A DNA stretch of 64,000 nucleotides, from the NCBI GenBank assembly GCA_011503125.2, contig WWBZ02000033.1, positions 4,464,001-4,528,000 of the forward strand, written 5' to 3'. This stretch comes from Botryosphaeria dothidea (lineage: Eukaryota > Ascomycota > Dothideomycetes > Botryosphaeriales > Botryosphaeriaceae). A program made the translations under genes and the position numbers. Positions 24,851 to 35,900 of the stretch are shown here, in pieces. The notes under the pieces were generated by a model. That model had not been told where the DNA came from. It saw only the letters and a list, made by a program, of their open reading frames with translations, and made no database searches. Numbering within the stretch: position 1 is the stretch's first letter; every line of letters starts with the position of its first letter.

Positions 24851-25096
24851 AACAAGCTCCGCCTCATGCAGATAAACACTCATACGAGTAGACCTATACA
24901 AGACGTAGCCTTAAATCTTGCCTGGGAGGCGTAAGCGGATATATTGATAGTACAGGAGCCTTGGGCGTACCTAAGGAAAGGAAGAAGGCTAACAAAGAAT
25001 TACCCGGGCTTCGACACCTTTGCCCTACAAGACGACTAGTCGACGCTCCTAAGGGTGCTAACGTACGTTAGGAAGTCGCCGAGCCTACAGTCTTTC
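24851..25096 (+). pseudogene. LINE ORF2 endonuclease, N-terminal exonuclease-like part
   Basis: Reads in one frame as the start of an APE-type LINE endonuclease: L-R-L-M-Q-I-N, then P-I-Q-D-V-A-L-N-L-A-W-E, then the catalytic-Glu block I-L-I-V-Q-E-P-W-A, a Y-P-G-F-D-T-F block and V-L-T-Y-V-R-K. Two in-frame stops (TAA after W-E-A, TAG after Q-D-D) sit where Q/W are expected. The frame stops at 25096 at the Copia-B target site and continues in the same frame at 31221, so 25092-31215 is an insertion. This part keeps normal CA/TG while the continuation is RIP-saturated. Confidence 0.75.
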
Positions 25097-25336
25097 TATT
25101 GGATTTTAGAGTGAAGAATTGTGAGGTCAGAAAAGAGAGTAGATTCTGCCTGTCTCCTGAAAGGGAGGTTGGTAGGCTTGCTTATATACATAGGTGATAA
25201 CTACATAACCGAGGATACTAAAGATCCGAGAGAGAGTGCCGATGCGGGGTTAGGCATCAAAGAGTATTATTGTATAAAGGATAGAACATTCGAGATAACT
25301 GAGATGCCTGAGGTAGTAAGGCAAGAAAGTCTAACA
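25097..25336 (-). repeat. Copia-B 3' LTR
   Basis: 240 bp, the reverse complement of the 61709-61948 LTR with about 90 per cent identity by eye. Lightly mutated (start TATTGG for TGTTGG). Confidence 0.9.
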
Positions 25337-25416
25337 CACCCCCTTCACGACGTGTACGTATTAGGAGGGTCGTGATAGTAAAAGCAGTATTGAGCGTAAG
25401 AAATTAAGCAGAGTAG

Positions 25417-28400
25417 TTAGTTGTCTTGCAATTTGGTAGTAATGTCTTCGAGTCCAATCTATTAAAGAAAGTATTAATGTTTCTGTTTATTAAGAGGTTT
25501 CGTAAGTCTATCTGCGATTGTCTCTGCAGTAGGAGTCCAGGAAATTAAGATATTGCCTTCTTGTACTTCCTGGCGTAGCCAGTGGCTGTAGATTTGAATA
25601 TAACGAAGTTTCGTAATAAGCTTATAGGTCTCTTCGTTAAGCAGGCGAATTGTCTAAGTATTATTACACTGGATCTTTATCTAATATCTAGTAGAGAAGT
25701 CGATTGCTTTGAAGAGGTTTTCCTACTATATAGTTTCCTTAGCGGTGGTTAAGAGCGCGAGTAATTCGGCTTTAGTGCTGCTGGTCGTAACAGTGCGTTA
25801 TTTAGCTACTTTCCAGTCGATAGCTCCTCTAAAGAGTCGAAAAAGAAAGCCTTAAATACTCTTTCTTATATCGATATCCGAAGCAAAGGAGGTATCGCTG
25901 GAGGCAATAAAGAGATCTTTAGTTAACTGAGTAAAGCCTGAGAAAGTGAGAGCGTAGCTTCGAGTATATAATAGATATTTAAGAACTCGTTGAGCGAGAT
26001 GAAGGTGCTAAGCTAAGGGATTCTATAGGTGTTTAGAGAGTCGTGATGCTACGTGTATAATATCTGGTCTGGTGTGGACTGCAGCATAGTTAATTAATCC
26101 GACTTTCTATTAAAATGCGTAGATATCTTGTTCAGTAGCTTGTTCAAGATTTTAAGTAATAGATTCGTCAGGTGGGAGAGGAACTGTGCGCTTTGAATCC
26201 TCTTTAATATTAAATTTCGCAGCAAGTTTAGCAATATAAGAGTCTTAGCATAGCTAGAGTTTACGTTCGTCTCTATTTCGGATAATTCTAATTGCTAGAA
26301 ACTATTAGAGTTCGCCAAGGTATCGCATCTCGTAGATTTCGAAGAGTTTGCGTTGGAATTCGTTAATATAGGTAGTATAATCCCTATAGTAGATAATAAC
26401 GATATCATCCACGAAGAAGAATAGGACTATATATTCGTTTATAAATAGGCAAGGAGCTTCTGGCACTTTAGCAAGGCCGAGATTTTAAAGTATTTTTAAT
26501 AAGTGCTTTTGCTAGAGAGCTAGTAATTATTTAAGTCTATATAATGCTCGTAGGAGTAGGAGAACGAGTCCGTCCTTGATTTTTATGCCTAGTAGTAGTT
26601 TACAATATATTTCCTCGTCGATTAGGACGTGTAGATACGCATTAATAATATCGTACTACCTTGATTTAAGGTCGAAAGCAGCTATAATTGCTATAAGTTC
26701 TCTAAAGATTCGTGTAGTAAGCGTGGCAGCGTAGGTATCCTAAGTAGTTAATTAAAGGTCTCCTCTAATATAGAGTCGAGCTTTAAACTTAATAAGGTAT
26801 CCTTCTTCGTCGAACTTATACTTAAATACCTAGGTAAGTAGAATAATCCGTTTCTTTGCCTTATATGCTTAAGTAACTAGGACTTGTATCTAGGTTTAGA
26901 TTTGCTTAAGTTTCTAGATTTCCTCGAGGAGTAAGGCAAAAAAATCGTCCTTAAATAGATAATTAAGGAGTTCCTCGAAGTTCTTTAGCTCTAGTAGAAG
27001 ATTATCTCGATGAACTTTAGACTTAGGTTTTAGAGTATTAATTATAGCTAAGAACGCGTTATAGAAAGTCGATTTTGGTTATTCTTAAGCTTAAGCAAGT
27101 GTTATAGTATATACTTCTTTTCGTAGTTTTCGAGGCTTTCTAAAAGGGTCATTACTATAGTTTAGATTTTAATTCCGAGAACTTCGTGAGCTGTTTTCTA
27201 GAATAATAGTTTCTTTAGTAAATGTAGCTAAGATATCTGCTCCTCGTGGTGCTCTATTGCCGGGAGCAGCGCCTGGTTAAGGTGGAGTGTTATATTAGGC
27301 AGGTAGTAGAGGTCCGAGTCGTTGTTTAGTTTGCTCTTGCTCTTGCTCTTGTTCTTATTCTTATTCTTATTCTTGTTCTTATTCTTCTTCTAATTCGAGA
27401 GGTCCTAATTTAGGTTCTACTAATTCTGAGGGTGTGGGTAGCGTTTAAGTTAATGGGTCTTTCTCAGCTTAAGATTATTGGTTTATTGTCTAATTGTGTT
27501 GATTAAGGGTAGAGGATTCAGGTTCTTCCTAAGGTATAAGACCATAGATTAATGGCAGAGCAGGAGTATTGAGAGTCTTAATTATCTCCTTTCTAAGGGT
27601 TTTACCGATATTAGTCTCTAATAGATCGAAGAAGCTGTTTTCGTCAAAAGTAACGTCTCTAGTCCGTATTACTTTATCCTGGCTTAGGATCTAGATACGG
27701 AAGATATTAGTCGAGTCGTACCTAATAAGATATCCGATAAATGCTCGTTTAGTAAGCTTATAAGTGCGTGGAAGATCTTTGCGTAGAGAGTAGGCTTTGC
27801 ATCCGTAGGCTTTAAGATGCGAGAGATTTAGTCTATTACCAGTGACTCTTTTAAAAGGTGTAATCTAGCCGAGTTTCTTAAGTAGAGTCCTGTTATGGAT
27901 ATAGGCGGCGGCTCGGATAGTTTTAGGCTATAGTCTTTCTGGAAGGTTCGCGCCAATTCGCATGGCTCGTGCTCTAATGAGAAGTACACCCCCTGAGCGT
28001 TCAGAGTGTCCGTTTTGCTCGGGTGTTGCTGGAGCTGAGGTTTCAAGGGTAATTCTATGATCTATGAGATAGGAGAGAAAGGTATTTCCGAGTGTAGTTT
28101 CTCCATCAGTTCTAAAGAAGATAACCTTGCCCTGGTAGCGGATCTTAATGATTTTGAGTCTATAGATGGCAAGTTCCGCTGTGTCTGATTTATGCCTGTA
28201 TGTAAATAGGAGGATGAAGTTTGATAATAAGTAAGCAAGATAAGCTGTCCATTTATCTCCGTTATAAGCTGGTATAAGCTGGAGAAGATCGAATGTAACG
28301 CGTGAGAAAGGCTTAGTTGGTTCTTCTTCTTTGTCTGAAGATCGAGAGACGATTCTGTAAGCCTTTAATAGAGTACAGGTTTCGCAGTGCTGGAGTGGTT

Positions 28401-30211
28401 GTTCAGATGGTAATGGAGTTGATGGATGTGGTGCGAAAGGATAATCGATTGAAGAGAGAGTTGGCAGGGGTTGATATACCCAACTGCCAAGCTCTGCTCG
28501 TTAAGCGAGCTATTAGAGCTAATCTGCCAATGGTCTTGGAGATATGAGTGAACAAAGGGAACAAAGGAAGAGTCATTCCAGGCCCATGGCCTCCACTACA
28601 GTCCATGCATTCCATCAGGAGTGATTTGTGTTCCTTCGGTGGATTCTTCGAGATGTTAAAGAGTTTCCTGGCTAGCGTGGCTAAGGATGCGGTGCTAGTT
28701 GGTGATGTATACGGCTTTGGTTGCGAAAGCAGTTGGTTAAGTTGCGAGAAGTAAAGAGTAAGCTTGGAGCGGTGCTGTGTTGCGTTCAAGGTAGAAATGT
28801 CCGTTATATCGTTCAGTGAAGCAGAGAGTCTGATTGTTCTTGCTTAGAGTTCCAGTCCTTGGGTTCTAGTCGATTCCTACTTCAAGAGCTTTGTCAAGCG
28901 ATATAAGATTAGCCATAAAAGATAGAGATATTGCAATATCTTGGAGAGTGATATGGCCTTTACCAGATAGTGTCTTAACGTTAATAGTGACTATCCTATA
29001 CGCAGTAATTAGTGCAGTTATTTCTCTATAGGTAAGGTATTCGTCTAGTTCAGTAGCTCTGGTTTGTTTAAATCTATCCTATATAGATCGGTTGTAGATA
29101 TAATAATCTATTCCAGAGTCAAGAATCTAGGATGACTGAAGAGAGGTATTAGCTCTCCTTATAGAGTGGCTAATAATAGAGAATAAGGCGACCTCGATTA
29201 AAGGTAATTTACTTTAAACGTTAGGTATTAGAGTTGTAGTCGTGTTTGTAGTAGATAGAGAACCGAGTTGTCTTTCCTTTTCTCGATTTAGTGCATAGTC
29301 GATTCGTGCCTTAATTTTTAGATCCTTAAGTTTCTCGTTGACACGTGTTTAAGCAGCCTTGTTTGGTGTCTAGTGCTTAGGCCGTATATCCTCGTTTAGG
29401 TAGAAACAGTCCTTATACCAGTGATTAAGTCCACAGATATAAGGTGGCTTTTCGTTGTTTTCCTATTCCTTGCCCTTAAAAGTGGCCGGAAAGGCTAAGT
29501 GCTTCGAGGATTTGGATAGTTTCTCGAGATTCTCGATGCGTAGGTGTTGCCTATAGTCTTCAATAGCTTTATAAAGAGTTAGCTTAGTTTCTTAGCCTCG
29601 TAGAAGGTATAGTTCTATCTAAGAGTAGGTAGAATCGATTCCTCGAAGAGAGAGGAGAAAGTCTCTAACTAGTCGGTCGTCTTTAACTTATAGCAAGTCG
29701 CGTTGCTTAGCTTTAATATAGACCTCTTTCTAAGATTAAAGCTATTTCTTAATATTCTAGTTAGATAGATCTCGCTTAAGCTAATTATACTACTATTCGA
29801 GTTCTAGATCTATAGCTTCGTTAGTTAGTATAAGTTTAGCTTTAAGCGTTATTAGATAGGTCTAAGAATAATTGTCCGAATCCGTGTTACTAATATACGG
29901 GAGTAGATTTATAGCGATTAAGTCCTAGATGTAGGTTATAAGGTTAGCAAGTATCTTTTATTATTTTTCGTAGAGTACGTAGTCTACGCGGTAGTTACTT
30001 ATCTTATAGTTATAAGTAAGCTTCTTATTAGTAGTAACTATACCTTAAATTATTAGTTTCTTAGGTTTAGTAGTGCCCTAAGGTTTAGTTATTAGTAAAG
30101 GATTAACGAGGCTCTAGATATTAGTATTCTAGGCTCTTTCTTTTACTAGAAATAACTAGTAATTCTAGTCCGAAGACTTAGTAAGTATATAGGATTTAAT
30201 AGAGTCTCCTA
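25417..30211 (-). pseudogene. Copia-B gag-pol, broken
   Basis: By comparison with 62182-64000 the gag start lies near 30211, where ATG has become ATA. The end is the TAA at 25417, after an A-D-R-L-T-K-P-L RNase H terminus (about 25495-25520). On the minus strand gag, protease, GAG-pre-integrase, integrase, reverse transcriptase and RNase H follow in Copia order. A 198-bp solo LTR (28420-28617) splits the GAG-pre-integrase region. Many TAG/TAA stops at Q/W positions. Open stretches around 27.8-28.8 kb are relics rather than separate genes. Confidence 0.8.
28420..28617. mobile_element. 198-bp TG...CA insertion (solo LTR-like) in Copia-B pol
   Basis: Absent from the sister element, where the Copia sequence runs without a break near 63770-63785. 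Starts TGATGGATG, ends CATTCCATCA, and is flanked by GGAGT on both sides (28415-28419 and 28618-28622). Ends and target duplication fit an LTR. The ends resemble those of the 24618-24782 insert, so both may come from related short-LTR elements, although their interiors look different. Base composition is normal with no sign of RIP. Confidence 0.75.
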
Positions 30212-30434
30212 TATTATTAGTAAGTTATTATTAATCTAGTTAGATTCGAGTAGAGGTAGTAGCTAGTATAGCTCCGTATTAAGTTATTAGTTTAGTCGCC
30301 GTAGCCTATAACCGGGTAGAAGCCGTAGATAATAGTAGTTACGTGTTAGTAAAGAGTACTTAGTTAAGTAGGAGAGTTAATTAGTAAAGAGCTAAGAAGT
30401 AGGGTAGTCTTAGCGTCTAGCCGTAGCGTCCCCC

Positions 30435-30445
30435 GGGCTTATAAT
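30435..30445 (-). promoter_or_regulatory. Copia-B primer-binding site, RIP-altered
   Basis: On the minus strand ATTATAAGCCC follows the 5' LTR, equal to GTTATGAGCCC at 61949 after G-to-A changes. Half tRNA-iMet type. Confidence 0.6.
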
Positions 30446-30561
30446 TATTAGATTTTAGAGTAAAGAATTATAAGATTAGAAAAGAGAGTAGATTCTGCCT
30501 CTTCTAAAAGGGAGGTTAGTAGGCTTACTTATATATATAGGTAATAACTATATAACCGAGG

Positions 30562-31079
30562 AGGCGGGGTAGTATATTAGTAGAATATACTTCTACGGTA
30601 ACCTAGCCTTTCTAGGGTAGTATAGGTTCTAAGTTCGAATCTTAGACCGCTTACCTACTCGTAGCATATACGTCCTACGTTAAAAGTATACGTACCCGCG
30701 TTCTCTCTAGCGGTAATAAGAAGGAGAAGAGCTAGCTAGGCGCTTCTAAAAATAAATTTTAAGAGCGCTTTACTAGCGCTTATAAATAGGTAAGCCGGGA
30801 CTTCTTACGGCTTAGTCTTAAGATTTATAGTTATCTCTCTCTATAGTTCCTCCCTCTTAGCTACTCTTCCTACTTTAGATACCGCTACCGGTATATAGAA
30901 AAAAACTATACTAAATAGAGTATCTACGGATACTACTATTATAGATAGGGAAGGTTTTTACCCGGGCTATCCTAAGAAAGTAGCCACGGTTTCCCCTTCT
31001 ATATATACTCTTATAGATAGCTATAGCTATATAGACCCTTCGGGGAGCTAAATTAGCTTAATTAAATTTATCTATCTAT
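30562..31079 (+). mobile_element. tRNA-derived SINE with LINE-like 3' tail
   Basis: A 518-bp insertion flanked by a 14-bp duplication CTATATAACCGAGG (30548-30561 and 31080-31093). The 5' end is tRNA-like: an A box at 30570-30580 (TAGTATATTAG, a RIP form of TGGCATATTGG) and a perfect B box GTTCGAATC at 30633-30641, with tRNA-like spacing. The 3' end (about 30950-31079) has the same order of blocks as the LINE tails at 1-103, 835-949 and 7375-7460: GGTTTTTAC, TTTCCCC, TATAGATAGCT, TATAGACCC, AGCTA, then AAATTTATCTATC. A SINE that borrows the 3' end of a LINE can use its machinery. The orientation inferred from the boxes is plus. It is RIP-altered, hence old. Confidence 0.8.
30570..30641 (+). 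promoter_or_regulatory. Internal RNA polymerase III promoter (A and B boxes) of the SINE
   Basis: A box 30570-30580 fits TRGYNNANNNG once RIP changes (TG to TA, CA to TA) are allowed for. B box 30633-30641 GTTCGAATC matches GWTCRANNC exactly. The wide gap may reflect a tRNA with an intron-like insert or long variable arm. The A box is likely weakened by RIP. Confidence 0.65.
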
Positions 31080-31220
31080 CTATATAACCGAGGATACTAA
31101 AGATCTAAGAGAGAGTACCGATACGGGGTTAAGTATTAAAGAGTATTATTATATAAAGAATAGAATATTCGAGATAACTAAGATGCCTAAGGTAGTAAGG
31201 CAAGAAAGTCTAATACTTTC

Positions 31221-32446
31221 TAAATACGGCTCTTTAATACGCCTAATACCTACGTAGTAGAAGTAAATAGTATAATAATAGCTAATATCTATAAACCTCC
31301 TAGAATAGACGCTCTACTAGCGGAGCTAGAGATATAGAAGCTACCCTAGAATATAGTAGTAGTAGGCGATTTTAACGCGGTATACTAGACCTAGTAGCCG
31401 GGGCATAGCCGGTATAGAGGCCCTAGCACCCGGGTAGCGGAATAGGCCGAAAACTAGGGGCTTATTAATACGAACCTAGAGGGCCTAACGTATAAATAAG
31501 GTAATACTATAGACCTAGTATTTACGAATATCTTAGGAACGGAGACTTAGGTACTTAAGGAACTTAGTACGGGATTAGATTATTATACGCTATAGACTAA
31601 TATTCCCTTCTATATCTAGGCCCGGGCAAGAACTCGAAAGCTTACCGTGTACGAGAACCGGCTTATAGATTTTCGGTAGGCCGTAAAGAGGAATATAGGT
31701 ACGATTACGACTAATATAGGTATAAGAGAAGGCCTAGAGCGGATAATACGCGCGCTAGTTAGGCTACTATAGAAGGCTATAGACGTAGTAGGCACGGTAG
31801 CCGCGATAAAGGGTAAGCCCGCTACGTAGTAGAACGAGGACTATAAAGTAGCGGTACGCCGTCTTAGGAAATTCTTCTCGAAGGAGCGGTAGAAGGTAGA
31901 AGAAGTACTACGCAACGTAGTTAGGAGAATAAAACGGCGGTACTAGGAGGACCGGATTACTAACGCGAAAGATAACTAGAACCTCTTCTAGATAACGGCC
32001 TAGTATAAAGCTACTAACCGCTTTAGATCTCTACCGCTAGTTAATAAGAATAGGGTAATTATAAACCTAAGAGAAAAGACCGAACTCCTTCGAGAAAAGA
32101 TCTTCTACCGCTTTAATATAGACTAGAATATTCCGGACCTATAGTATCTACTAAAGACGAAACTAGAGAAGATTTTATAGAAGAAAGAGGTTACTCTAGC
32201 GGAAGCGGAAGTATACTATATTAAGACCGGTAATACTACGCCTAGAACGGATAGAATAACGGTTAGACTACTTTAGGCCGCCTAGCCGAAGATCGGGAAA
32301 ATAGTAGTAATATTATACTAAGGCTACCTATAATAAGAATTCTATTCTAAGGCCTTTCGGACCGTAGACGTTACTATTATCTATAAAATAGAAAGAGATT
32401 CCTCGAGTATTCGTGCCTATCGACTAATCGCGCTACTCTTATATCT
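31221..32446 (+). pseudogene. LINE ORF2, endonuclease C-terminus to reverse transcriptase start
   Basis: Same frame as 24851-25096 across the Copia-B insertion. Blocks: N-I-Y-K-P-P-R, then V-V-V-G-D-F-N-A-V, the W-PGHSRYRG-like block, N-T-I-D-L-V-F-T-N, and S-T-G-L-D-Y-Y, where the catalytic D-H has become D-Y. These are the APE endonuclease motifs. The linker is followed by the reverse transcriptase start with R-A-Y-R-L-I-A-L-L-L-Y (usually R-P-I-A-L-L). Dense TAG/TAA, RIP-saturated. It ends at the Gypsy-A insertion. Confidence 0.75.
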
Positions 32447-32921
32447 TATTACGGTATAGCCTTCTTAGGTTAGAGAATTACGGATTAACTCCGACGAAAT
32501 AGCGAGAAGTCGGAAGTCTTATAGAACCGAGGTTACGAGATTACGGACTCTACTACGTAAGTTATTACGTACGACCTACCTATATTCTTAATAAACGGTA
32601 TACTAATATATACCCTTAAGAAACGGTACGCTTAGCGATACCCTTAAAAGACGGTACTACTAAATTATATATACTCTCTATAGTATATATAGCTTTACTT
32701 CCTAGCTAGTATTTAACCCTCCGTAGTTAACTTTAATAATAGAACTTTATAATAGAATTTAGACTCTATTAGTAATAAGGCCTTCGTATATAGTACTTAG
32801 TCTTTAGTCGTCTACTCGTTCCTTACGTATCTCTTCTTATACCTACTTAAGAAAAACTCTTCGATAGGTTTCTACTCTCTTTAGTATTTAGATTCTTAGA
32901 GGTAGAGGCCCGCTCGTTATA
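32447..32921 (+). repeat. Gypsy-A 5' LTR
   Basis: 475 bp, TATTACGGTATAGC to CGCTCGTTATA. Nearly identical to 39847-40321; the handful of differences are C/T or A/G transitions. Confidence 0.88.
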
Positions 32922-32979
32922 CTTTAACTACTATCCTTATAAGGAGAGGAATCTTTTTAGAAACGAGTTTATTAGGTTA

Positions 32980-35900
32980 AGTATTACCCCGCCTAACGCG
33001 TTTAGGGAAAGTATACGATAGCACCGGGATCTTAGATAGATGTCGATCTAATAGAGGATCGCGCTAAGGATACTTAGGGGCGTGCTCCGCCCGCGTAGTA
33101 AATAGAGCCTACTCGAGAAGAACTCTAGGCACTTATTTAGGAATAAAAAGCCTAGATCGAGCGCCTACTAGCGTACTAGATAAAACGGAGCGCTACTAAG
33201 GTTAAAGTAGCGGTACTCGAGAAGTTCGATAGGAATAGAAAGAAGCTCTAATTCTTCCTACTCTAGATATAACGCTACCTTTAGTTTAACTAAGTATAAT
33301 TCGATAACGACGCCGAGAAAGTACTCTTCGTATTAACCTACCTTAGAGGAACGGTAGAGATATAGATAGAACTATATCTTCGCGACTACCTAGCTAACGA
33401 ATACTCTCTCGAGAAGAGACGGGTAAAGACTAAGAAAATCTTCGACACCTATACGGGATTCGTAGATAATCTTAGGGCTACTTTTAACGATCGAGACGAA
33501 GTCCGTAAAGCCTCTAACGATATTATAACCGTTAGATAGATAAGATCTATAGCTATCTATATAACTAAGTTTTAGTAGCTTATAGCCTACCTCGAATAGT
33601 TAGACGAGACTTTCCGCGACCTCTTCTATAAGGGTCTAAAGAACGAAGTTAAGAAGAATATAATTACTTACGAATATCTACCTACCTTTTAGAAGATAGT
33701 AGACCTTATATCTTAGATCGACGGTCGTATATACGAATAAAAGATAGGTTCTCGATAATCTAATACCTCGAAGCTACGCCGTAAAAGAATAACCCTCGAA
33801 GGCGGAGACGCTATAGCCCTCGACGCGGCTAATAGATAGAATTCTAAGAAGAGTAATAAGGGTTATAATAATAAGAAGCCTAAAGGACCTAACCCGAACT
33901 AGACGGATAAGTAGAAATAGCGCTATAAGGATCGACTCTATATTACCTACGGTAGTAATAAATACTTCTCTCCTAAGTATTCGTAGAACCCTCGTAGTAA
34001 GAAGAATAATAAGTAGACTTCGAGCGCTTAGCGTAAAGCGTCGGTTATATCTCGCTAAGATAACTACGATATACTATACTAGATAGCCTATTACGATAAC
34101 GGCTATTAGACGCATTAAACTAGTAAAGATATCTCTAGATAGTATTTTTACGAACCTCGAAACTTCGGTATAATAACTAGGAACGAAGAAGTTATCGAGA
34201 CCGATAATATTATCGATAGTTTCCCTCTAGACGACGAACTTATTAACAGCGAAATAGAAGAACTATACGAGAGTACTAGTAAAACGTAGTTAGATAATAT
34301 ACCTATACTATCGGATAAGCTAGATATCCTTATCTTACTAGAAGTTCTCGCTAAAAGATACGGTATTAGTAACTACCTACGGGACGAATAGGGCAATCTT
34401 AGCTAAATAATCTAGATTCCGCATTAGAAAAGTATCGCGCTTACGGTTATTTAGGAATAGCGTTAGAATACTCTTTAGGAAACCCGAATTAAATAAGACG
34501 GAAAGAAGTACGAACTTCCGGTAACTAAAGAAACGATACTCGTCGAATAATACTACTAAGGAACCTTAGTACGCGAGTAAGCGGACTACGACTTCCTTCG
34601 GGAGCTAGTACGGATTCTCTACTAGTACGGTATAGTAACGATCTAGTATCGTATACTCTAGTAGATTCCGGATAAGAAGCTTAATCGACTAATCTTTAGA
34701 TATTAGATTCGAAAGAATAAAGTCTATTAGCGAAGGAAGTAGAACGCCGATAAATAAACTAACTAGAAGTAAGTATATCTCTAAGTTAACGAATAGAAAG
34801 ACTATATATATAGTAAAGTCTACGGCTACCCTATATTAAAAAACTAGACGGCCCTACGGTAATAGGACTAACCTAGGGGCTATAGTCTAGGTCCCTTTAT
34901 ATAGTATTACGTATATTAGAAACGGAAACTCTTACCGGACTAAATCTATAGAAATAGTTTAAGATATAGGGAATACTTAACGGAGTACCTACTAGAATCC
35001 TAATCGATATAGGATTAAGCGGAAATTTTATCTATAACGAGCTTATATAGAAGATAAATATCCCGTACCGTAAGAAATAGGAGCCGTATCTTCTTAGTAG
35101 ATTCGACGGATTCTAGGTAGCCTACGAAGAAGGCTAGGTAAAGATAGAAACGGAGGAAGCAACCCTCTAGATAGAGAACTATTAAGAACGAATTTCCCTC
35201 GACGTCTAACGTATTCCTAGGCACGATATTATTCTAGGTATACCCTAGATCCGGATATAAAAACCTATCTTCGACTTCGGAGAAGGAGACTCTATTATCT
35301 TTCGAGAAGAGCTCGAGAACCTCCTACGAAAATAAGAATTATAGAAGGAGAATAGGCTGTTAGATACCCTTCGAAAGCTTCTATCGATATTAATACGAGA
35401 AGTAGCTAGTATAAGGCCTAAATATAGTAACTATATAGGCGACTTCGATAGTAGTATAAGTTAGTACTAGGACTACGACGTAAGTAGCGAAGCCTCCTCG
35501 GTAAAATATAACTCTATTATAGAAATAAGCCCTACTAAGCGAAACGATACCTCCGACTTAAGCTACGACTCTAGCTATAATAGCGTAAGGCTTAGTAACG
35601 GTAGTATTAACGATAATAATAGCGTAAGACCTAGTAACGGTAGTATTAACGGCAACCTTAAGAAAGGTATAAAATAGGATTAGAATAGTAGCGTGCGAGA
35701 CGCCGCTTCCTCGGTAAAATATAGTACCTTAAGCGGAGTAAGACTAACTAAGTCTAGTATCCCCGACGAATAAGTATAATATATATTACGAAGGACTACG
35801 AGGAAAAGGTATAAGGCTAAGAGTAAGACTTCGCGTAAGTAATTAGTAGCCGTAGATTCTTAGATCGACGTTTAGATAATCTTAGGAGAGGTATTTAAGC

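Larger units (their letters stand above)
25097..31215 (-). mobile_element. Copia-B retrotransposon inserted in the LINE
   Basis: A minus-strand Copia element of the same family as the one starting at 61709. The left 240-bp LTR (25097-25336) is the 3' LTR; the right LTR (30446-31215) is the 5' LTR, enlarged by a SINE. The target duplication is CTTTC at 25092-25096 and 31216-31220, and the host LINE reading frame continues across. Near the left LTR the minus strand has the purine tract GAAGGGGGTGTG before TGTTAGAC. RIP is strong at the right end and weak between about 27.8 and 28.9 kb. Confidence 0.9.
30446..31215 (-). repeat. Copia-B 5' LTR, split by a SINE
   Basis: The outer parts (30446-30561 and 31080-31215) together match the 240-bp LTR at 25097-25336. 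They start TATTAGATTTTAGAG and end GTCTAATA on the plus strand. The SINE with its duplicate accounts for the extra 530 bp or so. RIP-saturated. Confidence 0.85.

Noticed and set aside
28403..28789. Minus-strand 128-codon ORF as an independent gene
   Set aside because: It is off-frame Copia-B pol plus part of the 198-bp insert; no domain of its own.
30562..30650. Possible tRNA gene
   Set aside because: The A/B boxes are present, but the sequence does not fold into a complete tRNA, has lost conserved A-box bases, and is the head of a 518-bp element with a target duplication; called a SINE instead.
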